DNA of 41,648 bases from Syntrophobacterales bacterium. Its GTDB lineage: Bacteria > Desulfobacterota > Desulfobaccia > Desulfobaccales > 0-14-0-80-60-11. Both the position numbers and the translations under genes were made by a program. Below are positions 30,418-38,534 of this stretch, piece by piece. The DNA lies in the NCBI GenBank assembly GCA_023512475.1, contig JAILZL010000027.1:1-41648 (forward strand), in the 5' to 3' direction. Below the pieces are notes generated by a model that saw nothing but the letters and a program-made list of their open reading frames with translations, was not told where the DNA came from and made no database searches. Every line of letters starts with the position of its first letter. Position 1 is the first letter of the stretch.

Positions 30418-31152
30418 ATGCGAAGCCACATCGAGGCGCCGGCCGCCGCGCCGGCCAAAGCGAAGCTGGTGCAGCGTTATTTCAGTGCCATCGCCCGGCG
30501 CTATGATCTGGCCAACGACGTCCTGAGCTTCGGCCTGCAGCGGGCCTGGAAGCGCCAGGCGGTGCGCTGTCTTCAGCTCGCCCCCGGGGATTGGGTGGCG
30601 GACCTGTGCGGCGGCACCGGCGATCTGGCCCTCCTGGCCGCCCCCCGGGTAGCTCCCCACGGCCGGGTGTTGCTCTATGATTTCACCCGGGAGATGCTCC
30701 TCCTCGGTCGGGAGAAGATGGCGGCTGCCAGCCTGGCGCACCTCATTTACCCCATCCAGGGCGACGTCCTGAGGCTGGCCTTGCCCGATGGCAGCCTGAA
30801 CGGGGTCATCGTGGGCTTCGGGGTCCGCAACCTCACGGACATGGCCCAGGGCTTCCGGGAGATGCACCGGGTCCTGAAACGGGGCGGCCGCCTGGTCTGC
30901 CTGGAGTTCTCCCATCCCACCCCGGCATGGTTCGCCCGGCTCTATGAGCTTTACTCCCGGTTCCTCATCCCCGCCGCGGGCCGCATCATCGCCGGCCACG
31001 CCGCGGCCTACACCTATCTCACCACCTCCATCCGGGCCTTCCCCACCGCCCCGGAGCTGGCCGCCCTCCTCACCGGCCTCGGCTTCACCCAAGTCTCCTG
31101 GCTGCCCCTCACCCGGGGTATCGCCGTCATTCATGTGGGGGTGAAGGGCTGA
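30418..31152 (+). CDS. ubiE: Demethylmenaquinone / 2-methoxy-6-polyprenyl-benzoquinol methyltransferase
   Basis: A 244-residue SAM-dependent methyltransferase of the UbiE/MenG/COQ5 family, which makes the last methylation of menaquinone (and a C-methylation of ubiquinone). Signatures are RRYDLANDVLSFGLQRAWKR (27-46), the SAM motif DLCGGTGDL (62-70), GFGVRNLTDM and HRVLKRGGRLVCLEFSHP. An anaerobe would use it for menaquinone, so menG is the better functional name. The ATG at 30418 has no clear ribosome-binding site and is preceded by a strong hairpin. It is convergent with zwf, with 28 bases between them. Confidence 0.94.
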   Translation: MRSHIEAPAAAPAKAKLVQRYFSAIARRYDLANDVLSFGLQRAWKRQAVRCLQLAPGDWVADLCGGTGDLALLAAPRVAPHGRVLLYDFTREMLLLGREKMAAASLAHLIYPIQGDVLRLALPDGSLNGVIVGFGVRNLTDMAQGFREMHRVLKRGGRLVCLEFSHPTPAWFARLYELYSRFLIPAAGRIIAGHAAAYTYLTTSIRAFPTAPELAALLTGLGFTQVSWLPLTRGIAVIHVGVKG

Positions 31153-31180
31153 AGGGAAAGCCGAGCCGGGTCCGGCGCCC

Positions 31181-32758
31181 TCAGCCGCGCCACGGGCCCG
31201 TCACTTCTGCCGCCTCCGGAGGCCCCCAGGAGCCGGCGGGGTAGAACTTCAGCAGCCGGGCCGGATCGGGGCAGGTCTCGCAGGCGCGGATGAGGGGGTC
31301 CAGATATTGCCAGGCCAGCTCCACCGCGTCCTGGCGCCAGAAGAGCATCTGATCCCCCTGGATGACGTCCAGGAGGGATTTTTCATAGGCCTCCAGGATG
31401 GGCCCCCGGTAGTTCTGGTAGTAGGGGAATTCCATGGTCACCCGGCGCAGGCAGACCAGGGCGCCGGGGTTTTTGGTCTCAAAGGTGAGGGTGATGGCCT
31501 CCTCCGGGTGGATGCCGATCACCAGGCGGTTGGGCTGGATGGGTCCCAGATGCACATTCCGGAAGAGGGAGTGGGGCACCTCCCGGAACTGGATGACGAT
31601 GCGGGTGAGCTTTTGGGCCAGGCGCTTGCCGGAGAGGAGGTGAAAAGGCACGCCCTGCCAGCGCCAGTTGTCCAGGTGGGCGGTCAGGAGGGCGAAGGTG
31701 GGGGTGAGGGAGTCGGGGCTTACCCCCGGCTCCTCCCGGTAGCCGGGCACCCGCCGGCCGTTTATCTCCCCGGCGGTATATTGCCCCAGGATCACCGTGC
31801 CCGGGGGCAGGGGCATCTCCAGGGGCTTGAGGGAGCGGAAGACCTTGGCCTTCTCATCCCGGACCCGCTGGGATTCAAAGAGGGAGGGGGGCTCCATGGC
31901 GATGAGGGCCAGAAGCTGGAGCATGTGATTCTGGAACATGTCCCGCAGCACCCCGGTTTCCTCATAGAAGGAGGCCCGCTGCTCCACTCCCAGGGTTTCG
32001 GCGGCGATGATGCCCACCTGTTCAATGTAGTGGCGGTGCCAGAGGGGCTCAAAGATGGTGTTGGCGAACCGGAAGATGAGGACGTTCTGCACCGTCTCCT
32101 TGGCCATGTAATGATCGATGCGGAAGATCTGCTCCTCCCGGAAGCCCTGGCGCAGGGTGCGGTTCAGTTCCAGGGCGCTGGCGAGGTCCCGGCCGAAGGG
32201 TTTCTCCACCACGATACGGGCCCACCCCTGGCCCCGCACGCCCTGCTCCGCCATCCCCGCCTGGTGCAGGAGCAGGGCCACCTCCTGGTAGAGGGACGGG
32301 GGTACGGCCAGGTAAAAGATGCGGTTGCCCTGGGTGGGGTGCTCTCGTTCCAGCTCCTGGAGGAAATTGTTCAGGAGCACATAGCTGGCCAGGGAGGAGT
32401 AGTCAAACCCGAGATAGTGCAGCCGCGGGGCAAAATCCTCCCAGACGGCCCGGTCCGCCCCTCCGGCCGCCTGAAGTTTCTCCCACATGGCGGCCCGGAA
32501 AGAGTCGCTGGTGAACTCCGAGCGGGCGCAGCCCACCACCAGAAAGGGGGTGGGCAACGCCCCCTGACGGAAGAGGGACAGGAGGGCGGGCAGGAGCTTG
32601 CGGCCGGCCAGATCGCCGGAAGCGCCGAAAATCACCAGGGTGCAGGGATCCAGAGGACCGGTGAACAGGCAGGCCTCCTCCGGCAGACCCAGGTCCGGGG
32701 CCTGGGCCTGCACGGTGGCGGCGGGAAGGGATCCACCCGGAGCTTCAGAGGCGGACAT
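31181..32758 (-). CDS. zwf: Glucose-6-phosphate 1-dehydrogenase
   Basis: A 525-residue enzyme oxidising glucose 6-phosphate to 6-phosphogluconolactone with NADP (or NAD). The coenzyme motif is IFGASGDLAGRKLLPAL (43-59), then EKPFGRD (185-191) and the active-site RIDHYMAKE (213-221). The last usually reads RIDHYLGKE, so Leu and Gly are replaced by Met and Ala; the catalytic His and Lys are kept. It has an extra ~30-residue N-terminus. It starts three bases after the rpe stop, the last gene of gnd-pgl-rpe-zwf. Confidence 0.96.
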   Translation of the reverse strand: MSASEAPGGSLPAATVQAQAPDLGLPEEACLFTGPLDPCTLVIFGASGDLAGRKLLPALLSLFRQGALPTPFLVVGCARSEFTSDSFRAAMWEKLQAAGGADRAVWEDFAPRLHYLGFDYSSLASYVLLNNFLQELEREHPTQGNRIFYLAVPPSLYQEVALLLHQAGMAEQGVRGQGWARIVVEKPFGRDLASALELNRTLRQGFREEQIFRIDHYMAKETVQNVLIFRFANTIFEPLWHRHYIEQVGIIAAETLGVEQRASFYEETGVLRDMFQNHMLQLLALIAMEPPSLFESQRVRDEKAKVFRSLKPLEMPLPPGTVILGQYTAGEINGRRVPGYREEPGVSPDSLTPTFALLTAHLDNWRWQGVPFHLLSGKRLAQKLTRIVIQFREVPHSLFRNVHLGPIQPNRLVIGIHPEEAITLTFETKNPGALVCLRRVTMEFPYYQNYRGPILEAYEKSLLDVIQGDQMLFWRQDAVELAWQYLDPLIRACETCPDPARLLKFYPAGSWGPPEAAEVTGPWRG

Positions 32759-32761
32759 GGC

Positions 32762-33451
32762 TCACCCCCCTGGGTTTCCCCGCCGCTGGCCGTGGCGGGT
32801 CAGGGCCTCCCGGAGAAAGCGGACGTTGTCCCGGATATCGTGGTCATTGAAGATGCCGGAGCCGGAGACGATGACGTCGGCGCCTGCGGCCGCAATGGCC
32901 GCAATGGTGTCCCGCTGCACGCCGCCATCCACCTCCAGGAGCACCCCCAGCCCCTGCTCGTCGATCATCTGCCGGAGGCGCCGGATCTTGGGCAGGGTGG
33001 CGGGGATGAATGTCTGGCCGCTGAAGCCCGGATTGACGGTCATGAGGAGCACCATGTCCACTTCGGGGAGGATGACCTCCAGGGTGCACAGGGGGGTGGC
33101 GGGGTTGAGGGTGACGGTGGCCTTGGCCCCCAGCTCCCGGATGCGGGCCACCTGCCGCTCCAGATGCACTGCGGCCTCCACATGAATCCCCAGCCAGTCG
33201 GCGCCGGCATCCACGTAAGCCTCCAGATACTGCTCCGGGTTGCTGATCATCAGGTGCACATCCAGAGGCAGGCGGGTGTATCTGCGGATGGCCCGCACCA
33301 CCGGCACGCCGATGGTGAGGTTGGGGACGAAGTGGCCGTCCATGACGTCCACGTGGATCCAGTCCACCCCGGCCTCTTCGGCCCGGTGGATCTCCTCCGC
33401 CAGGCGGCCGAAGTCGGCGGAGAGGATGGAGGCGGAGATGAGATGCTTCAT
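32762..33451 (-). CDS. rpe: Ribulose-phosphate 3-epimerase
   Basis: A 229-residue TIM-barrel enzyme interconverting ribulose 5-phosphate and xylulose 5-phosphate. SASILSADFGRLAEEI (6-21), DVMDGHFVPNLTIG and DVHLMI carry the metal-binding His and Asp residues, and VNPGFSGQTFIP and VDGGVQRDT hold the phosphate loop. Length and motifs are normal. The start has AAGGAA upstream. It lies between pgl (46 bases upstream) and zwf (three bases downstream), in the oxidative pentose phosphate operon. Confidence 0.97.
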   Translation of the reverse strand: MKHLISASILSADFGRLAEEIHRAEEAGVDWIHVDVMDGHFVPNLTIGVPVVRAIRRYTRLPLDVHLMISNPEQYLEAYVDAGADWLGIHVEAAVHLERQVARIRELGAKATVTLNPATPLCTLEVILPEVDMVLLMTVNPGFSGQTFIPATLPKIRRLRQMIDEQGLGVLLEVDGGVQRDTIAAIAAAGADVIVSGSGIFNDHDIRDNVRFLREALTRHGQRRGNPGG

Positions 33452-33497
33452 GCCCGTTCCTTCCGTGCTGGCAGGGGTCAGGCGCGGGCCCGTCCGG

Positions 33498-34229
33498 CTA
33501 CAGCAGGGCCGCGGCCTCCCGATCCAGCAGCCAATGAATCTCCCCCGCGGCGGGCTTCAGGAGATGTACGGGGGAGGCGGCCATGGCCGCTTCGCCCCGG
33601 AGCACCGCCCGCAGGGCCGGGGCCTTCTCCCGGCCGGCCACCAGGAAGACCAGGAGGCGGCTCCGGTTCAGGACCTCCGGGGTGAGGGTGAGGCGCCGGA
33701 AAGGCTCCTCCGGGCGGGCCACCACCGCCACCCAGGGCCCCGGCGGGGGTAACCGGCCCGGAAAGAGAGAGGCGGTGTGGCCGTCCGCCCCCAGCCCCAG
33801 GAGGACCAGATCGAAGCCGCCCCCGACCCCCGGCAGGCGCTGCCGCAGCAGGGCTTCGTACTGCCGGGCCCCGGCTTCCGCATCGGCCTCGCAGGCCAGG
33901 CGGTGCACCTGCGCCGGCGGCAGCGGCACCCGGGAGAGGAGCCGCTCGTGGGCCAGCCGGTAGTTGCTGCGGGGATCCTCCGGCGGCACGCAGCGCTCAT
34001 CCCCGAAGAAGATCTCCACATTCCCCCACGGGAGGCGCTCCCGATGGGGCGGACCGGCCAGCCGCTCATACGTGCGGGCCGGGGTGGCGCCGCCGGCGAG
34101 GGCGACAAGAAAGCGCCCCCGGGCGGTGACGGCCGCCGCAGCCCGGGCCACCACCCGCGCCGCCGCGGCCTCGCTCACGGCCTCCAGGTCCGGGAAGATC
34201 TCCACCCTGAGGTCAGGGACGCTGGGCAC
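33498..34229 (-). CDS. pgl: 6-phosphogluconolactonase
   Basis: A 243-residue enzyme that hydrolyses 6-phosphogluconolactone, the product of Zwf. LALAGGATPARTYERL-type sequence (VALAGGATPARTYERL), IFFGDERCVPPEDPRSNY and LLGLGADGHTASLFPG are the SOL/DevB family motifs. The reading frame is open into gnd, but the family fold starts at DLRVEIFPDLEAV. GTG at 34229 fits the usual length and has AAAGG about nine bases upstream; GTG 30 bases later is possible. It lies 41 bases after gnd. Confidence 0.93.
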   Translation of the reverse strand: MPSVPDLRVEIFPDLEAVSEAAAARVVARAAAAVTARGRFLVALAGGATPARTYERLAGPPHRERLPWGNVEIFFGDERCVPPEDPRSNYRLAHERLLSRVPLPPAQVHRLACEADAEAGARQYEALLRQRLPGVGGGFDLVLLGLGADGHTASLFPGRLPPPGPWVAVVARPEEPFRRLTLTPEVLNRSRLLVFLVAGREKAPALRAVLRGEAAMAASPVHLLKPAAGEIHWLLDREAAALL

Positions 34230-34270
34230 CTCCTCAGCCTTTCCGGCCCTTTTCCATCCCGGGTCCCCCC

Positions 34271-35686
34271 TCAGTCGTCCCAGTCGGTGTGGAAGCTGCC
34301 GGGGCGGTCCAGGCGTTCGTAGGTATGGGCCCCGAAGTAATCCCGCTGCGCCTGGATGAGGTTGGCGGGCAGCCAGGGGCTGCGGAAGGCGTCGTAGTAG
34401 GCCAGGGAAACCATAAAAGCCGGCGCCGGCAGACCCCAGGCCACCGCCTGGCGCACCACCGCCCGCCAATCCGCCTCACAGGCCCGCACCATCTCCCCCA
34501 GGTGGGGGTCCAGAAGCAGGTTGGGGAGGTCCGTGCGGATCTGCAGGGCGCTGCGGATGTCCTCCAGGAGGCGGGCCCGGATGATGCAGCCGCCCCGCCA
34601 CACCCGGGCCACCGCCTCCAGATTGACTCCGAAGTGATAGGCCAGGGAGGCCTGCCGGATCTGGGCCAGCCCTTGGGCGTAGGAGACCACCATGGCGGCA
34701 AAGAAGGCGTTTTCCAACTGCCGGAGGAACTCCTCCCGATTCGCCGGGTCCTGCGGCGCGGGCGCCCCCAGGAGGCGGGCGATCTCCTGGCGTTCCTCCC
34801 GATGGGCGGACAGGTCCCGCATGGTCACCGCCACATCGATGGTGGGGGTGGGGACCATGAGGTCCATGGCGTCCCACGAGGACCATTTGCCGGTCCCCTT
34901 GGCCCCGGCGGCGTCCAGGATCAGCTCCACCAGGGGCTGGCCCGTCAGGTCATCCCGTTTTCGGAAGATGCGGGCGGTGATCTCCACCAGGAAGGATTGC
35001 AGACGCCCCTGCTGCCAGGATTCGAACACCTGGGCCAGCTCCGGGGCGCTGAAGCCCAGCCCCCGCTTCAGGAGATCATAGCTTTCCGCCAGCAGCTGCA
35101 TGAGGGCATATTCGATGCCGTTATGCACCATCTTGACATAGTGGCCGGCGGCGCCGGTGCCCAGATAGGTGACGCAGGGCTCGCCGTTCACCTGGGCGGC
35201 GATGGCGGTGAGGAAGGGCTCCACCCGGTCGTAGCCCTTGCGGGAGCCCCCGGGCATGAGGCTGGGGCCGAAGCGGGCCCCCTTCTCCCCGCCCGAGACC
35301 CCCAGCCCCAGGTAAAGGAGGCCTTTTTTGGCCAGGATGCGCTCCCGACGGGCGGTGTCGGTGAAGTGGGAATTGCCCCCGTCGATGACCAGATCCCCGG
35401 CCTCCAGCAGGGGCAGGAGCTCCCGGAGCATCTGGTCCACCGGCGGCCCGGCCTTGACCATGAGGAGAAGCGCCCGGGGTTTGCGGAGCAGACCCACGAA
35501 TTCCTTCAGGTCATACGCCCCCCGGATGCGGCGGCCGGCGGCCTCCCCGGCCAGAAACTCCCGGGTCTTGTCCTGGGTGCGGTTGTAGACCGCCACCTGC
35601 ACGCCATGATCATCCAGATTGAGGGCCAGGTTGCGACCCATGACACCCAGGCCCGCCACCCCGATTTCACAGCCCTGATAGAGCAT
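34271..35686 (-). CDS. gnd: 6-phosphogluconate dehydrogenase, decarboxylating
   Basis: A 471-residue enzyme converting 6-phosphogluconate to ribulose 5-phosphate and CO2 with NADP reduction. VAGLGVMGRNLALNLDDHG is the coenzyme motif; VYNRTQDKT contains the Asn-Arg-Thr typical for NADP. LGVSGGEKGARFGPSLMPGG and VKMVHNGIEYALMQ hold the active-site Lys and Asn, and the C-terminus ends RPGSFHTDW as in the long family. ATG 35686 has GAGGAG five bases upstream; an in-frame GTG 18 bases earlier is less likely. First gene of gnd-pgl-rpe-zwf. The ~100-base gap to the DUF2007 gene has no clear promoter, so the operon may be read through from the sulfur module. Confidence 0.97.
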   Translation of the reverse strand: MLYQGCEIGVAGLGVMGRNLALNLDDHGVQVAVYNRTQDKTREFLAGEAAGRRIRGAYDLKEFVGLLRKPRALLLMVKAGPPVDQMLRELLPLLEAGDLVIDGGNSHFTDTARRERILAKKGLLYLGLGVSGGEKGARFGPSLMPGGSRKGYDRVEPFLTAIAAQVNGEPCVTYLGTGAAGHYVKMVHNGIEYALMQLLAESYDLLKRGLGFSAPELAQVFESWQQGRLQSFLVEITARIFRKRDDLTGQPLVELILDAAGAKGTGKWSSWDAMDLMVPTPTIDVAVTMRDLSAHREERQEIARLLGAPAPQDPANREEFLRQLENAFFAAMVVSYAQGLAQIRQASLAYHFGVNLEAVARVWRGGCIIRARLLEDIRSALQIRTDLPNLLLDPHLGEMVRACEADWRAVVRQAVAWGLPAPAFMVSLAYYDAFRSPWLPANLIQAQRDYFGAHTYERLDRPGSFHTDWDD

Positions 35687-35788
35687 GCCATCTCCTCGGA
35701 CCACTGATGTGCCTGGCCCCTGAGCGGTGCAAAGGCCGGCCCGGGCTGGGCGCCCGGCGGTTGACGCCGCCGGCCCGTGCCGCCCCTC

Positions 35789-36034
35789 TCACTCGAAAGG
35801 CGCGGGCTCCTCTTCCATAAGCGGGGCGGCCTCCAGGACCTGCCGGGCCCGGAAGGCATCTGCCGCATCCACTAGGAGCCGCACCCCCCGGATGGCCTGC
35901 AGGGGCGGATAGGCACCGCCAGCATCATCGGCCAGGATGAAGCAGTCGATGCCCTCCTGGGCCAAAAGCTGCGCCGCCAGCTCCGCCAGCAGGCGGCTGG
36001 GGAAGACCTCCAGCACCACCGCGTCGTCCCGCAT
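35789..36034 (-). CDS. DUF2007-type small protein (putative signal-transducing)
   Basis: An 81-residue cytosolic protein. VVLEVFPSRLLAELAAQLLAQEGIDCFILAD, then a Gly/Ala loop and IRGVRLLVDAADAFRARQVL, match the DUF2007 pattern (strand-helix-strand repeated, an ACT/GlnB-like fold). These proteins often accompany transporters and may sense something, but no ligand is established. It starts two bases after the YeeE-rhodanese stop and is preceded by an overlapping purine-rich ribosome-binding site, so it is in that operon. It is a separate small gene and not a C-terminal part of the larger overlapping frame. Confidence 0.82.
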   Translation of the reverse strand: MRDDAVVLEVFPSRLLAELAAQLLAQEGIDCFILADDAGGAYPPLQAIRGVRLLVDAADAFRARQVLEAAPLMEEEPAPFE

Positions 36035-36036
36035 CC

Positions 36037-38028
36037 TCACTTCCCCGGGGCCACGGGCAGCTCCGGTCGGGAGGCCCACTCGCTCCAGCCGGCATCGTAG
36101 TATTTGACCTGGCGGTAGCCCAACAGGCGCTTCAGGACGAAGAAGGTCTGGCTGGCCTGGTGGCCGGTGCGGCAGTGCACAATGACCGGGCTTTGCTTGT
36201 CGGGGAGCAGGCGGGCGTAGGCCGCGGCCAGTTCTGCCGCCGGCTTGAAGAAGACCCCCTCGGGACCTGCCACCACATCCTCGCTGAAGGGCCGGTTGCG
36301 GGCTCCGGGGATGTGGCCGGCCCGGGCCTCCTCGGATTTTTCCCCCCGGAAATATTCCGCCGGCCGCACGTCCAGGATCAGGGGCCGCCCCTGTTGACTG
36401 GCCTCCAGCACGGCGCGGGCGTCCACGGTGAAATCGTCGGCGCCGGGCTGGACAGGGTAGTAGCTGGATGGGGCCGCCGCCGGCAGGGCGGTGGTGAGGG
36501 GGCGCTTCTCCTTGAGCCACTTGGCCATGCCGCCCTGAAGGATGGCGTAGCGCCTGTGTCCCAGGCGTTCCGCCGCCATGCCCACCAGGGTGGCGTCATG
36601 CATCTTTTCCCCCGGTATCAGCACCACCAGGTCCCGGGGGGTGACGCCTATCAGGGAGAAGTGGGCCGCCAGGAGCTCCGCCGGCAGGAGCATGGAGGAC
36701 ACGCCGCCCACCACCCCCCGGAGGCTGTCATAGCTCAGGTAGACCGCGCCGGGGATGTGGCCGGTGTTGTACTCCGGCTGGCTGCGCAGATCGATGATCT
36801 TTATCCAGGGCTGGCCCAGGTTCCGGGCCAGCCAGTCGGTCTCGATGAGGCCGGGGAGCGGCGCGGGCATCTCCGCCGGCTCCGGCCCGGCCACCGCCGC
36901 CGGCGCGGCCAGGAAAAAGGCCCGCCAGGCCCGGATGCGGGCGGCCTTCTCCGGGGTGGGGGTTTCCTCCCGCAGGGACGCGGGCTTGAGCACCCGCTCC
37001 CGGAAACCGGTGAGCCCCTCACTGAGGAGATAGACATTGCGGAAGCCCTGTCGGGCCAGGGAATCCCGGGCCTGGGCGGCATGGGTCATGCCCCCGGAGT
37101 AGAGCACGATGAGGCCCCGGTTTTTGTAAGGCGCCAGCACCTCGTGCACCCGGGGCAGGGGCGCGTGGATGGCCCCCCGGAGATGGAAGGCCCGGTATTC
37201 CGCCTCGGTGCGCACATCCGCCACCACCAGGCCCGCCTCCCGGGCCAGCAGGCGGTCTGCCAGCTCCTCCGGCTCGATATGGTCGGTGCCGGCCTCGATC
37301 TGGGCCAGGAGGGCGGCCTCCCGGGACGGCCCCGCGGCGCTTACCTGGGCCAGGTCCAGGGGCGCCACCAGGTAGGCCACCGCCGCGGTCAGCAGCAGGG
37401 CGAGACTGAAGGTGGGCAGAAAGCGGCCGGACAACAGCGCCCCTCCCACCCCCCGCCGCCGCTCCAGGATCTCGCAGCCCCAGAATACCAAGACCGCCAG
37501 CAGGGTGACATAAAAGGCGGCGGCTCCCTGGCTCAGCCCCAGGTGCGGCGAGAGGAAATCCACCCCCGCCTCGCCCCAGGCGGCCAGCGGCGCCAGCCAG
37601 GGGTAGAGCTCGTTGTACAGGAGACAGCCCAGCACCCCGCCGGCCAGGAAGAGCAGGGCGTCCAGCTTGCCCGAGGCCGCACCCACCGCCGCGGTGCCGG
37701 GGCACCAGCCGCCCATGGCGAAGCCGGTCCCCAGGATCAGCCCGCCCAGCAGGTGGGCACCATAGACGGTGGGGAGATAAAAGAGGTGCTCCGGCGGCAG
37801 CAGGCCGCTGCCGGTGAGGAGGAGGAGGGCCAGCATGGCGGTGACCAGGGCGGTGAACATCACCTTGATCACCGCCAGGTCGTCCAGGTAGAAGACCGCG
37901 GCCAAGCGGCGGGAGCTGCCGAAACCCGCCCGCTCCAGGGCGAGGCCGAAAAGGACCCCCAGGATAAAGGCGGCGGCCCAGGCCGCGGGGCTGTCCAGCC
38001 GGTCGGCGCCATAGAAGGTGCTAAGCAT
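36037..38028 (-). CDS. YeeE/YedE sulfur transporter fused to three rhodanese domains
   Basis: A 663-residue membrane protein. The N-terminal half (1 to ~225) is a YeeE/YedE (TsuA/SoxT-like) transporter with LERAGFGSSRRLAAVFYLDD and the pore motif GTGFAMGGWCPGTAAVG (Cys109), the family that imports thiosulfate through Cys relays. Three rhodanese domains follow. The first (about 265-345) has SGGMTH where the catalytic Cys loop belongs, so it is inactive. The second (about 395-505) has IPGEKMHDAT, also no Cys. The third (about 530-650) has HCRTGHQAS with Cys619, an active-type loop. ATG 38028 overlaps the end of the preceding YeeE gene by eight bases. Likely role: take up a sulfane-sulfur compound and hand it to the rhodanese Cys. 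Confidence 0.88.
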   Translation of the reverse strand: MLSTFYGADRLDSPAAWAAAFILGVLFGLALERAGFGSSRRLAAVFYLDDLAVIKVMFTALVTAMLALLLLTGSGLLPPEHLFYLPTVYGAHLLGGLILGTGFAMGGWCPGTAAVGAASGKLDALLFLAGGVLGCLLYNELYPWLAPLAAWGEAGVDFLSPHLGLSQGAAAFYVTLLAVLVFWGCEILERRRGVGGALLSGRFLPTFSLALLLTAAVAYLVAPLDLAQVSAAGPSREAALLAQIEAGTDHIEPEELADRLLAREAGLVVADVRTEAEYRAFHLRGAIHAPLPRVHEVLAPYKNRGLIVLYSGGMTHAAQARDSLARQGFRNVYLLSEGLTGFRERVLKPASLREETPTPEKAARIRAWRAFFLAAPAAVAGPEPAEMPAPLPGLIETDWLARNLGQPWIKIIDLRSQPEYNTGHIPGAVYLSYDSLRGVVGGVSSMLLPAELLAAHFSLIGVTPRDLVVLIPGEKMHDATLVGMAAERLGHRRYAILQGGMAKWLKEKRPLTTALPAAAPSSYYPVQPGADDFTVDARAVLEASQQGRPLILDVRPAEYFRGEKSEEARAGHIPGARNRPFSEDVVAGPEGVFFKPAAELAAAYARLLPDKQSPVIVHCRTGHQASQTFFVLKRLLGYRQVKYYDAGWSEWASRPELPVAPGK

Positions 38029-38533
38029 ACCACTGCCCCCTGAAGAACCGGGCCACCGCAAAGCCGGCGATGAACAGGGCGGCCAGGAAGATCAGGCTGC
38101 CGGTGAGCAACAGGGCGCCGCCGCTCAACGCCTGACCCGACGTGCACCCTTGCGCCAGCCGGCTGGCAAAACCCACCAGCACCCCGCCCCCCAGGGCGAA
38201 GAGGGCCCGCCTCCCCGGCGGACAGCCCAGGCCCCGCTCCAGGCCGGGCTGCAGCCGGCCTGCCGTCCAGGCGGAGAGAAAGCCGCCCACAAACAGACCC
38301 AAAAACATGAACACCAGATAATAGGAGAGGTAATGGGGCGCCCAGGCCCCGAAATAGGCGCTGGCCTGGGTATGGGCCGGAGCCACCAGGTGGGAGAGGG
38401 CCGCGGCCAGGCGGGCCAGGCCGCCGGAGGCCCCCAGGCCCGCGCCCAGCACGGCGTAGGAGGCCGTGAGCACCAGCCCCAGAAACACCCCCGCCAGATA
38501 GGGGTTCATCGGAGGTTTGCCGGAATCGCCCAT
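38021..38533 (-). CDS. YeeE/YedE family sulfur transporter subunit (half-size)
   Basis: A 170-residue membrane protein with four hydrophobic segments. GVFLGLVLTASYAVLGAGLGASGG (15-38) and GFASRLAQGCTSGQALSGGALLL near the end carry the YeeE GCTSG motif, with the Cys implicated in thiosulfate transport in family members. It is about half of a full YeeE; the next gene starts inside its stop and supplies the second half, so the two probably form one transporter. It begins one base after the stop of the metallo-beta-lactamase/rhodanese gene, a very tight operon. Confidence 0.9.
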   Translation of the reverse strand: MGDSGKPPMNPYLAGVFLGLVLTASYAVLGAGLGASGGLARLAAALSHLVAPAHTQASAYFGAWAPHYLSYYLVFMFLGLFVGGFLSAWTAGRLQPGLERGLGCPPGRRALFALGGGVLVGFASRLAQGCTSGQALSGGALLLTGSLIFLAALFIAGFAVARFFRGQWYA

Positions 38534-38534
38534 G

